From assembly GCA_003541285.1 (NCBI GenBank), contig DPMS01000108.1:1-5145 (forward strand): DNA of 5,145 nt, in the 5' to 3' direction. Shown piece after piece: positions 1 through 5,145 of this stretch; positions within the stretch are counted from its first letter, which is position 1, and the number at the start of each line of letters is the position of its first letter. A program made the translations under genes and the position numbers. This DNA is from Actinomycetota bacterium. Lineage in GTDB: Bacteria; Actinomycetota; Actinomycetes; Streptosporangiales; Streptosporangiaceae. A model generated the notes under the pieces. The model worked only from the letters and a program-made list of their open reading frames with translations, made no database searches and was not told where the DNA came from.

Positions 1-128
1 CGTTGAATCCCGGAGGCCAGGCCCACCCGCTGCGCCAGAGCCATCACCGGCACCAGGCCCGCACGCGCCACCAGGTTCGGGTCATCAAACGTCGCGTGGA
101 TCTTCGCCAGGCCATGCAGCAATCGCAC
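1..128 (-). CDS. IS1380-family transposase, N-terminal fragment (runs off left edge)
   Basis: Reading the minus strand from a GTG at 128 gives about 42 residues, open to the window edge. They include FDDPNLVARAGLVPVMALAQ (roughly residues 14-33), which I recognise as the conserved N-terminal stretch of actinobacterial IS1380-family transposases, where 'FDDxNLV-x-AGL-x-P-x-LA' precedes the DDE catalytic domain. In IS1380 this DDE enzyme cuts and joins the element ends. The catalytic residues lie beyond the edge, so activity cannot be judged. An in-frame TGA at 165-167 bounds the frame upstream, so the start lies between there and 128; GTG-128 is the best-placed start but has no strong ribosome site. 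The outer end of the element should lie within about 129-296, but I could not identify a terminal repeat because the other end is not in the window. Identification is by motif only. Confidence 0.72.
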   Translation of the reverse strand, partial: MRLLHGLAKIHATFDDPNLVARAGLVPVMALAQRVGLASGIQ

Positions 129-315
129 TTGCGAGGTGTGCTCTCGGTTTGGGATCTGGAAGTGTCAGCAACTCCCATCGTCCCAGTTCAGAGGGCACCT
201 TTCGCGTCGACGCGCCCGGATGAGCCTCTACTTGCGCGGTGGATCGGGGCTGAGCGGGGTGGCATCACTGCAGTTCTGGCCTGCAGCGTAGGGTGATTGT
301 CAGGGCCGACGGACC

Positions 316-327
316 GGGGGAAGGGGG
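316..327 (+). promoter_or_regulatory. Ribosome binding site deciding the start of the PLD gene
   Basis: A purine run GGGGGAAGGGGG ends 8 bases before the GTG at 336, a normal Shine-Dalgarno spacing. A longer frame opens at TTG-297, but that codon has only a poor GGGTGA overlapping its own position. GTG-327 lies inside the purine run. This makes GTG-336 the best-supported start. Confidence 0.5.
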
Positions 328-335
328 TGGCTGCT

Positions 336-2030
336 GTGCGGATCTCCAAAGTCAGCGGTGGATTGGCTGTACACGTTGTGGCAGGCACTCACACGGTGCT
401 GCTCGGCTTCAATCTTGCCGATCCGTCAGGGTGCCTGGGGTTCGGGATCCACCGGACCGACCACACCGAGGACGAGGCATATTGGCTGCGGGGGATGAAG
501 AGCTTCGGAAGCCTGGTTCCTCACCCTGCTGCCGGGATGGACTTCTCGTTACGAGAGCATCCGGTGCAGGGCTTCCAGTGGGGCGACTACACCGCCAAAC
601 CCGGCCATGACTACACCTACAAGGTGGTGGCCTGGGGCGGCGCGCCCGGCGCGCTGTTGCCTCTGGCCGAGGTGAGTGTCGGCGTCGTACATACGGAGAC
701 CGAGGACGACGGTGTACACGGGATCTGGTTCAACCGGGGCGTGGCCGGCTCCCAGGCCTTCATCAAACGGTTCGGCCAGTACACCCCACCTGCTGGAGCC
801 AGTGATGACCACCCCGCGTTCGCCTGGCTGTCCCGCGGCCTGGGCGAAGCATTCGTCGCCCTGATCCGGCAGGCCAGCGGCCCCCAGTGGGGACTGCGGG
901 GGGCCTTCTACGAGTTCACCTGGGCCACCGCACTGCGGGCCTTCGCCGACGCGGTTACCGTCGGCGCGGATGTCGCCCTAGTGGTTCATGGCCGGGACCG
1001 GGACTCCGCCGCCGCGGTCGCAGCGGGCAAGGACACCGACACGACCGCGGACGACAACCTGGCAGCAGTCACCGCGGCGGGCCTGGACCCGGTAGTGACC
1101 TGGCGTACCGCGCCCGCCAAGTCAGCCCTGCAGCACAACAAGTTCCTCGTCCTGACCCATGAGGGGCAGCCGGTCGCTGTCTGGACCGGATCGACAAACA
1201 TCACCCAAGGCGGTGTCTTCGGCCACCTCAACGTGGGCCACCTGATCCACGATCCAGCCGTTGCCGCCCAGTTGCTGGACTACTGGACTGCCCTGGCCGA
1301 CCAGGCCAACACCACCGCCGCCATGCATGACTGGACTGGCAACCACAACCCAGTCGACCTGACCATCGCTCCCCCACCCGGCATGACGACCGTACTGTCC
1401 CCTCGCGCCACCACCAGCCTGCTCGACTGGTACGCCGATACGTTCGGCTCCGCCGCCTCCAGCGCCCACATCACCGGCGCGTTCGGCCTGAACAAGGTCT
1501 TCCTTGACCGCCTCGCCACCGACCGGGATATCGTGCGCACCGTCCTGCTGGACAAGCGGCCCCCCGCCAATGCGCCAATCCCTCACAGCGACGCAGACGT
1601 CCGCACCTCCTGGGGCAACTATCTGCACAAGCCCACCCTGGAAGGCTGGGCTGCCGAGCACCTGACCGGCTTCAACGCGTGGGTCAAGTTCATCCACACC
1701 AAGATCATCCTGGTGGATCCACTCACCAGCGCCCCGATCGTCATTACCGGGTCTGCGAACTACTCCGAGGCTTCCACTACCAAGAACGAGGAGAACACGA
1801 TCGTCATCCGCGGCGACGGCAGCGCAGCCGCCCAACGGGTCGCCGACATCTATCTCACCGAGTACCAGCGGCTGTTCATGCACTTCGTCTACCGGGACTG
1901 GGCCAGTCCCGAGCCCGGCACTGCCCAGGCCGGCCACCTCTGCGAGGGCGACTCCTGGTCCCGCCGCTACTACCTCCCAGGCAGCTGGCGAGAACGCCAG
2001 CGACGAACCTTCTCCGGCAGCAACCTCTAA
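336..2030 (+). CDS. Phospholipase D-like protein with FN3-like N-terminal domain and two HKD motifs
   Basis: Product of about 564 residues from GTG-336, or 577 if TTG-297 is used. Residues about 1-115 are beta-rich and contain FQWGDYTAKPG and DYTYKVVAWGG, typical of an FN3-like fold. Two PLD catalytic modules follow. The first has HNK at about H267/K269 and GSTN at about 285-288, but the position where the HxKxxxxD motif has Asp is Thr. The second is complete: HTKIILVD (H454, K456, D461), GSAN at about 472-475, then the acidic NEEN. In this superfamily two HKD motifs form one active site with a covalent phosphohistidine, acting on phosphodiester bonds in lipids or nucleic acids; the substrate cannot be told here. 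There is no signal peptide or membrane segment, so it is probably cytoplasmic. It stands alone, without an operon partner. Family assignment is firm, function open; nuclease, phospholipase and transphosphatidylase are all possible. Confidence 0.9.
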   Translation: MRISKVSGGLAVHVVAGTHTVLLGFNLADPSGCLGFGIHRTDHTEDEAYWLRGMKSFGSLVPHPAAGMDFSLREHPVQGFQWGDYTAKPGHDYTYKVVAWGGAPGALLPLAEVSVGVVHTETEDDGVHGIWFNRGVAGSQAFIKRFGQYTPPAGASDDHPAFAWLSRGLGEAFVALIRQASGPQWGLRGAFYEFTWATALRAFADAVTVGADVALVVHGRDRDSAAAVAAGKDTDTTADDNLAAVTAAGLDPVVTWRTAPAKSALQHNKFLVLTHEGQPVAVWTGSTNITQGGVFGHLNVGHLIHDPAVAAQLLDYWTALADQANTTAAMHDWTGNHNPVDLTIAPPPGMTTVLSPRATTSLLDWYADTFGSAASSAHITGAFGLNKVFLDRLATDRDIVRTVLLDKRPPANAPIPHSDADVRTSWGNYLHKPTLEGWAAEHLTGFNAWVKFIHTKIILVDPLTSAPIVITGSANYSEASTTKNEENTIVIRGDGSAAAQRVADIYLTEYQRLFMHFVYRDWASPEPGTAQAGHLCEGDSWSRRYYLPGSWRERQRRTFSGSNL

Positions 2031-2049
2031 ACGAACCCCTGGCGTGGCT

Positions 2050-2069
2050 GGGCTGCGTCACAGCGGCCC
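2050..2069 (+). terminator. Short stem-loop after the PLD gene, possible terminator
   Basis: GGGCTGC (2050-2056) pairs with GCGGCCC (2063-2069) around a 6-base loop, with 7 pairs including one G-T. It begins 20 bases after the PLD stop codon. There is no T-run after it, which is common for actinomycete terminators but also weakens the call. Confidence 0.35.
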
Positions 2070-2146
2070 ATTAGCAGAGTTATTGACAAAGGTGCCCGCC
2101 AGCGCCCAGCCGCTGCAGCCACCTGCCGCCCAGATATGCGGAAGAG

Positions 2147-2149
2147 GAT
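2147..2149. repeat. Left copy of 3-bp target site duplication (GAT)
   Basis: GAT directly abuts the outer base of the left inverted repeat and matches GAT at 3043-3045 beyond the right repeat. A 3-bp duplication is the size known for ISL2-type members of the IS5 family. A three-base match alone could occur by chance; its exact placement at both ends is what supports it. Confidence 0.65.
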
Positions 2150-2164
2150 GAGGGTTATTCACGC
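2150..2164 (+). repeat. Left terminal inverted repeat of the IS
   Basis: Sequence GAGGGTTATTCACGC. It matches the complement of 3028-3042 with one mismatch at its fourth base. The transposase stop codon and its last codon lie inside it. Confidence 0.85.
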
Positions 2165-2914
2165 CATCTGGTAGAAGTGCAGCCCAACAACGGCTGAGAT
2201 GGTGGTGTCAAAGGTGTCAAGCGGGCGACGGTAGTCGGTGTGCATAATCCTCCAGGCCTTGAAATTTGCAATGACCCGCTCGATCATGCATCGAATCTTG
2301 TTTACCTGAGTATTGAACTCTTTCTCCCAGTCAAGAAGATCCCGGCACTCCGGTTTCCTGATGGGTGTGATCATCCCCTTGCCGACGTATCCCTTATCAC
2401 CCACCTGGCTTCCCTCGGGAAACCCAGAAAGCACGGATGATTCATCGATGCAATGTGCGTCGTGGCGGCTTCCGTCGATCGGGTCGGATATCCATGCGAG
2501 CTGTCCGTAAAGATTGCACGCAACCTGGACGTTCTTACCGGTGGTTTTGTGCTTGCCCGAATACAGCTCCCGGTGCCCCCGCCACGACCAGCAGGGAAGC
2601 AGCGTGCCGTCGTAGATGTACTGGGTCTCCGGGTCGAGGTCCTCCGCCGTGGGGACGAACGGGGCGAGCACGATCGCCAGCCGGGAAGTGATCCGGGAAT
2701 TAGCCCGGCTGATGGTCGGCTGGGAGGTCTTGTATGTCTCTGCGAGTTCCTGCTGAACGCGGTTCCGCCGCATATAGGTGAGCGCTATGACCACGGACTT
2801 GTAAAGACCGAGAGACGGCGGCCACGTATCGATGTCACAGTTCTCCTCATTCGCATATACCAGCGCACACAGGTCGATGATCTCGTCTTTGCTGAATCCG
2901 GTGGTATGATACAT
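2159..2914 (-). CDS. IS5-family transposase (HTH_Tnp_4 + DDE_Tnp_4 type)
   Basis: Protein of 251 residues from ATG-2914, beginning MYHTTGFSKDEI. A longer frame opens at TTG-2953, but ATG-2914 has AGG six bases upstream and matches the 'GFSKDEI' type of N-terminus expected here. The N-terminal third contains a helix-turn-helix (ELAETYKTSQPTISRANSRI, about residues 57-76) that would bind the element ends. The catalytic RNase H-like core shows all three acidic residues in family context: D in YIYDGTLLP, D in VGDKGYVG, and E in CMIERVIANFKAW near the C-terminus. It would cut and rejoin the ends of the surrounding IS. It is the only gene of the element, appears full length, and has no frameshift or internal stop. 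A ribosome-site hairpin just upstream may keep its translation low. Confidence 0.93.
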   Translation of the reverse strand: MYHTTGFSKDEIIDLCALVYANEENCDIDTWPPSLGLYKSVVIALTYMRRNRVQQELAETYKTSQPTISRANSRITSRLAIVLAPFVPTAEDLDPETQYIYDGTLLPCWSWRGHRELYSGKHKTTGKNVQVACNLYGQLAWISDPIDGSRHDAHCIDESSVLSGFPEGSQVGDKGYVGKGMITPIRKPECRDLLDWEKEFNTQVNKIRCMIERVIANFKAWRIMHTDYRRPLDTFDTTISAVVGLHFYQMA

Positions 2915-2916
2915 GC

Positions 2917-2974
2917 GCGGCCTGTTTCTGTGGGACTGAGTGTGGTAACCCAATCCTTTCGAGAAGCAGGCCGC
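2917..2974 (-). promoter_or_regulatory. Stem-loop covering the transposase ribosome site
   Basis: On the transposase mRNA strand, GCGGCCTGCTTCTC (2974-2961) can pair with CAGAAACAGGCCGC (2930-2917): 8 pairs, one mismatch, then 4 pairs, around a 30-base loop. The 3' arm contains the AGG that serves as ribosome site and ends two bases before the ATG. Known IS elements (IS10, IS50) use similar hairpins to block translation of transcripts entering from outside the element; that this one does so is inference. Confidence 0.45.
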
Positions 2975-3027
2975 CTTTCACGTAGGCGCGCCGCTAACCG
3001 GAAATTTGCCACAAACCTGGCACCCCC

Positions 3028-3042
3028 GCGTGAATAACACTC
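3028..3042 (-). repeat. Right terminal inverted repeat of the IS
   Basis: GCGTGAATAACACTC on the plus strand, the inverted partner of 2150-2164 (14 of 15 bases). It lies upstream of the transposase and marks the outer end of the element. Confidence 0.85.
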
Positions 3043-3045
3043 GAT
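3043..3045. repeat. Right copy of 3-bp target site duplication (GAT)
   Basis: GAT immediately outside the right inverted repeat, matching 2147-2149 on the other side of the element. Confidence 0.65.
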
Positions 3046-3336
3046 GTCCCGGCCTTCGTAGAACTTGAAAGTGGCGGTCTCCCGCCCGTGACCTGCCGAG
3101 TGGTAGGTATCGGGCAACGGCTGGCGCCTGGGGCGGATAATCGACCCGTTTGGTCATGAGCGGGAGATCGGCAAACCTGTCCGAGCCTGGCCGCCGGGTT
3201 AAACACTCACCTACGGGTCCCGCGGCATGATCGGGCCTCTCACGGAGACCTCTTGCTGTAGGTTGGTGCTGCACCGACGTGTGTGGGAACTGCATAGCAC
3301 GCCCGAATTTCTGATGATTGGATTTGCCAGGTTATT
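3046..3336. other. Gene-poor stretch between the IS and the membrane-protein gene
   Basis: About 290 GC-rich bases. Several short frames are open on the minus strand, but none shows a family motif and all overlap one another. I see no tRNA, strong hairpin or convincing promoter. The base composition falls sharply from about 3300 onward, where the next gene begins. This is probably remnant or intergenic DNA. Confidence 0.4.
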
Positions 3337-3684
3337 ATGGCTCAACTACCAATGCCAGAACGGTCAAGGCCGCAACTATTGCCAGTAATATCGATATTTC
3401 TTACGGCCATTAGTATTCCTGTCGGTGGCGTCCTATCGTTTTGGGCATATAGCTTGCCAGATACACTATTATTGCCCCCACCGCACACTGGATGGACGGT
3501 GTTCATAATAGCCACGGCACTATGGTGTATCAGTCTTATATGCGCGATCATTGCCATCACCAGAAAGCGATCCGCTGTAAGCAAGCTTGCCTTGTTTCTC
3601 ACCTTAGCAGCGCCGATACTCGTCATTGCATGGGCGACTGCCATCTTTATGGCCGCCCTTAATGGTCATTCCTTCACCTTCTAA
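3337..3684 (+). CDS. Small three-helix membrane protein, low-GC, family unknown
   Basis: Protein of 115 residues from ATG-3337, with only a weak AGG five bases upstream; a second ATG at 3352 is an alternative start. A polar, proline-rich N-terminus (MAQLPMPERSRPQ) precedes three hydrophobic segments at about 14-38, 53-75 and 84-108. A basic TRKRSAVSK loop lies between helices 2 and 3, where the positive-inside rule would place the cytoplasm. I do not recognise the family; the layout resembles small DUF4190-like membrane proteins, but no diagnostic motif is seen. The DNA is visibly richer in A/T than its neighbours, and leucines 45 and 90 use TTA, rare in high-GC actinomycetes and, in Streptomyces, dependent on the bldA tRNA. 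This suggests acquisition from elsewhere. The hydrophobic pattern makes a chance frame unlikely. Confidence 0.72.
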   Translation: MAQLPMPERSRPQLLPVISIFLTAISIPVGGVLSFWAYSLPDTLLLPPPHTGWTVFIIATALWCISLICAIIAITRKRSAVSKLALFLTLAAPILVIAWATAIFMAALNGHSFTF

Positions 3685-3903
3685 ACGGCATGAATGTAGT
3701 AAGCAATCAGTGGTGCGATGGTGCTCGGGTTGAGGAGCAGGCCGACCCTGTCTGCGTACGAAATGTGACGCACTCACATCGGCAGAAGAGTAAGATACGG
3801 GCATGGCTGGAGCATGGAGCGCTCGGTGGATAGAGCGCGGGAATGCGCGTCAATCGGCGGTGTCCCCGCATTGCTCGGCCAGCGGTAAGGCGAGGAGATC
3901 TTG
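3685..3903. other. Intergenic stretch, no supported gene
   Basis: About 220 bases between the membrane-protein stop and the large hairpin. It holds an interrupted palindrome (3763-3779) and a few very short frames on both strands without family signal. A D-arm-like sequence near 3819-3839 does not extend to a tRNA. Confidence 0.4.
3763..3779. promoter_or_regulatory. Interrupted palindrome ATGTGA-N5-TCACAT, operator-like
   Basis: Two perfect 6-base inverted arms separated by CGCAC, the size and shape of a site for a dimeric helix-turn-helix regulator. It resembles the CRP consensus TGTGA-N6-TCACA, but with a spacer one base shorter. No clear promoter or gene is positioned next to it, so a regulatory role is only possible. 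Confidence 0.25.
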
Positions 3904-3954
3904 ATCCTCTTGTCGGGCCCGCAGGTCACGGGCCGGCGGGCCCGACAAGAGGAT
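3904..3954 (-). terminator. Perfect 19-bp stem hairpin downstream of the tannase fragment
   Basis: ATCCTCTTGTCGGGCCCGC (3904-3922) and GCGGGCCCGACAAGAGGAT (3936-3954) are exact reverse complements around a 13-base loop. It starts 22 bases beyond the minus-strand stop codon at 3977, a typical place for a terminator. Neither side has a long T-run, as is usual in high-GC actinomycetes. It could act in both directions, separating the membrane-protein region from the tannase region. Confidence 0.7.
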
Positions 3955-3976
3955 TTCAGTGGTGCGGATTGCCGGG

Positions 3977-4992
3977 TCAGAATGTTCCGAGCCAGCTGAC
4001 ATGGGCATTGAAGGGTAGGGGTGGCGGTGCCGCGTGGTAGCTGGAGGCTACGTTGACGTCGCCGGTTCCGTTGTAGGTGGCCATGAGCGGATAGGGGTAG
4101 GCGGGCAGGGACTGGACGGGGTTGGCGAGGGTTGGTGTCTGGGTCGTCAGCAGTGAATCCGGTGCGGTGCCCTGTTCGACCCAGGTGATGAGGGCGGTGA
4201 GGACGTCGAAGGAGTTGGGGCCCTGTCCGCCGGCGCAGTGGGACATCCCTGGTATTAGGAACAGCCGTGCGAATTTCTGTGTGGCGGCTGGCCCCCCCAT
4301 GCGGTCTTCGACGGCCTGGTAGTAGGCGATTGTCCCGATCGGCGAAATCGCAGGGTCAGCGAGCCCGTGCCAGAGGATCAGCTTCCCGCCGGCGTCACGG
4401 AAGGCGGTGAGGTCGGGGTTGGTGGCGTCGAAGGTGCCGCCGGTTGCGCTCATGATCTGGTGGAAGCCCGCCACTGTGAAGGGGACGTCGGCCAGGCCGA
4501 GCTGCGGATCGGTACCAGGGTAGGCCAGGTAACGGATGGTGTTCAGGGCGATGGTGGGGTCGATGGTGAACCCGCTGCCCGGCACCGGCACCACCCACGG
4601 GACCCAGTTGAGCTCAGAGCCCGGGACCTGCCAGCCTGGGTACATGAGCTTGCCTTGAGCGTCGCGAGGCCCCTCGTAGAGCTTCTGGACCACGGCGACC
4701 TGCGCTGCGGTCAGGCAGGAGGCCGTGTTGCCCGCGTTTGGCGGGCATTGAATGCTGGCCGGGTCGAATTTGCACGTCATCGGGTCCATGACCAGGCCAT
4801 TGAGACCGCCGCATGCCTTGACGGCCGCGTCATGCAAGGGGCGAGTTTGTCGGCGGTCAAGATGGGCTGCCCGTGGGGCCCGAGGTCGGCGAGCGCGTTC
4901 CATGCCTGGTACCAGACGTTCAGTGGCTGGGTGATGCTTGCGGGCGCACCAGAGATGATGCCATTGAAATCGCGCGGGTACTGCTGCGAACA
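3977..4992 (-). pseudogene. Tannase/feruloyl esterase-family hydrolase, truncated and frameshifted
   Basis: The C-terminal two thirds of a tannase-type alpha/beta hydrolase, an esterase family acting on plant phenolic esters (gallate or ferulate) and usually secreted. The 5' part (about 4842-4989) reads SQQYPRDFNGIISGAPASI and then NVWYQAWNALADLGPHGQPI. The rest, from about 4837 to the stop, continues in the next frame with LHDAAVKACGGLNG. Family residues are visible there: catalytic Asp in WHGLADPAIS, catalytic His in IPGMSHCAGGQGPN (the HC of the CS-D-HC motif) and the ending YPYPLMATYNGTGDVNVASSYH. The reading frame breaks at the G-run 4838-4841 (CCCC on the coding strand); one extra C would restore KLAPLHDAAV. 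The nucleophile region (GCSxGG in relatives), signal peptide and N-terminal third are absent, replaced by recombinase sequence. Family members usually exceed 500 residues. I consider it dead. Confidence 0.85.
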
Positions 4993-5145
4993 CTCCTCGA
5001 CGGGCACGCCGGCGCGCAGCCACCTTGTCGCTGCGCCGTGCCTGAACCAGTGCAGATCGAACGCGATCCCGGTCCTGACCCGGAGCCGCAGGACGAGGTC
5101 ATAGGCCGCCTGATACGACCATGCCTGCCCCTTCGGCTGCCCCTT
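4993..5145 (-). pseudogene. Tyrosine recombinase/integrase fragment fused to the tannase remnant
   Basis: The minus-strand frame open from the right edge reads KGQAWSYQAAYDLVLRLR, then RTGIAFD, then HWFRHGAATRWLRAGVPVE. This is the late catalytic domain of an actinobacterial tyrosine recombinase: HWFR is the conserved HxxR box, and in relatives 'AGVPVE' is followed by 'VVSxLLGH' and then the tyrosine nucleophile. Here the match stops at that Glu (4996-4998) and tannase sequence takes over in the same frame. The second conserved His/Trp and the Tyr nucleophile are therefore missing, so this copy could not recombine DNA. Its N-terminal part lies beyond the window. The open frame carries on into the tannase part as far as 4777. 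Such enzymes serve integrative elements or phages, which fits the mobile character of the region. Confidence 0.82.

Larger units (their letters stand above)
2150..3042 (-). mobile_element. Complete IS5-family (ISL2-like) insertion sequence, 893 bp
   Basis: The element is delimited by 15-bp terminal inverted repeats of form GAG[G/T]GTTATTCACGC, identical at 14 of 15 positions (2150-2164 and the complement of 3028-3042), and by a flanking GAT duplication. It holds one transposase gene on the minus strand, filling most of its length. The stop codon of that gene (2159-2161) lies inside the left repeat, so the coding region ends 9 bases from the element end. About 110 non-coding bases separate the right repeat from the transposase ATG, and they contain a stem-loop over the start. 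Size, single gene and 3-bp duplication fit the ISL2 group. Intact ends and an intact transposase suggest it could be, or recently was, active. Confidence 0.85.

Noticed and set aside
297..335. TTG-297 as the start of the PLD protein
   Set aside because: It would add 13 residues but has a poor ribosome site; GTG-336 has a strong purine run at the right distance. It cannot be wholly excluded.
1122..1937. Long 271-codon minus-strand frame inside the PLD gene
   Set aside because: It lies wholly antisense to a gene with clear HKD motifs. It is glycine/valine-rich, as expected for the shadow of GC-rich codons, and has no family motif.
2978..3295. Overlapping minus-strand frames to the right of the IS
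   Set aside because: Three frames are open together, which reflects composition. They run across the IS boundary at 3042, so their C-terminal parts are IS sequence, and none carries a motif.
3681..3773. Minus-strand 30-codon frame from GTG-3773 ending RVGLLLNPSTIAPLIAYYIHAV
   Set aside because: The peptide looks protein-like and its stop overlaps the membrane-protein stop. But it is very short, has no ribosome site, starts inside the palindrome and matches no family I know. It may be a decayed gene tail.
3800..3870. Possible tRNA: GCTCGGTGGATAGAGC resembles a D-arm
   Set aside because: The following bases do not form an anticodon stem, and no T-arm or acceptor pairing is found at the right distances.
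4367..5104. 245-codon plus-strand frame opposite the tannase fragment
   Set aside because: The opposite strand has unmistakable tannase and recombinase motifs. This frame is a low-complexity antisense shadow.
1..5145. CRISPR array, toxin-antitoxin pair or rRNA
   Set aside because: No regularly spaced direct repeats, paired small genes with known toxin motifs, or ribosomal RNA sequence were seen.

Overview
The window looks like a piece of a high-GC actinomycete chromosome (Streptomyces/Frankia-like). Most reading frames are GC-rich with G/C-ending codons, and GTG/TTG starts are plausible. The gene families are ones common in that phylum: an IS1380-type transposase, a DDE_Tnp_4 transposase, a tyrosine recombinase and a tannase-family esterase. 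The genus cannot be fixed from the sequence alone. The overall impression is an accessory, recombination-worn region: two insertion-sequence remnants or elements, one recombinase fragment, one broken enzyme gene and one low-GC orphan gene within 5 kb.

Layout from left to right. (1) 1-128, minus strand: the N-terminus of an IS1380-family transposase running off the left edge. (2) 336-2030, plus strand: an intact phospholipase-D-superfamily protein of about 564 residues with an N-terminal FN3-like beta domain and two HKD modules. It is the only large gene in the window that looks whole and is not a transposase. (3) 2150-3042: a complete 893-bp IS5-family (ISL2-like) insertion sequence with 15-bp terminal inverted repeats (14/15 match), a GAT target duplication, and one intact transposase on the minus strand. 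A stem-loop sits directly over the transposase start. (4) 3337-3684, plus strand: a small three-helix membrane protein in visibly lower-GC DNA with two TTA codons; family not recognised. (5) 3904-3954: a perfect 19-bp stem hairpin. (6) 3977-4992, minus strand: the C-terminal two thirds of a tannase/feruloyl-esterase-type hydrolase, frameshifted and missing its nucleophile-serine region. (7) 4993-5145, minus strand: part of the catalytic domain of a tyrosine recombinase running off the right edge and joined in frame to the tannase fragment.

The genes do not form an operon or an obvious pathway. The strongest structural observations are the clean IS insertion with its target duplication, the in-frame recombinase/tannase chimera followed by a frameshift, and the start-codon hairpin of the IS transposase. 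I do not see convincing evidence for a new multi-gene system. The PLD protein and the low-GC membrane protein are the two genes whose roles remain open.
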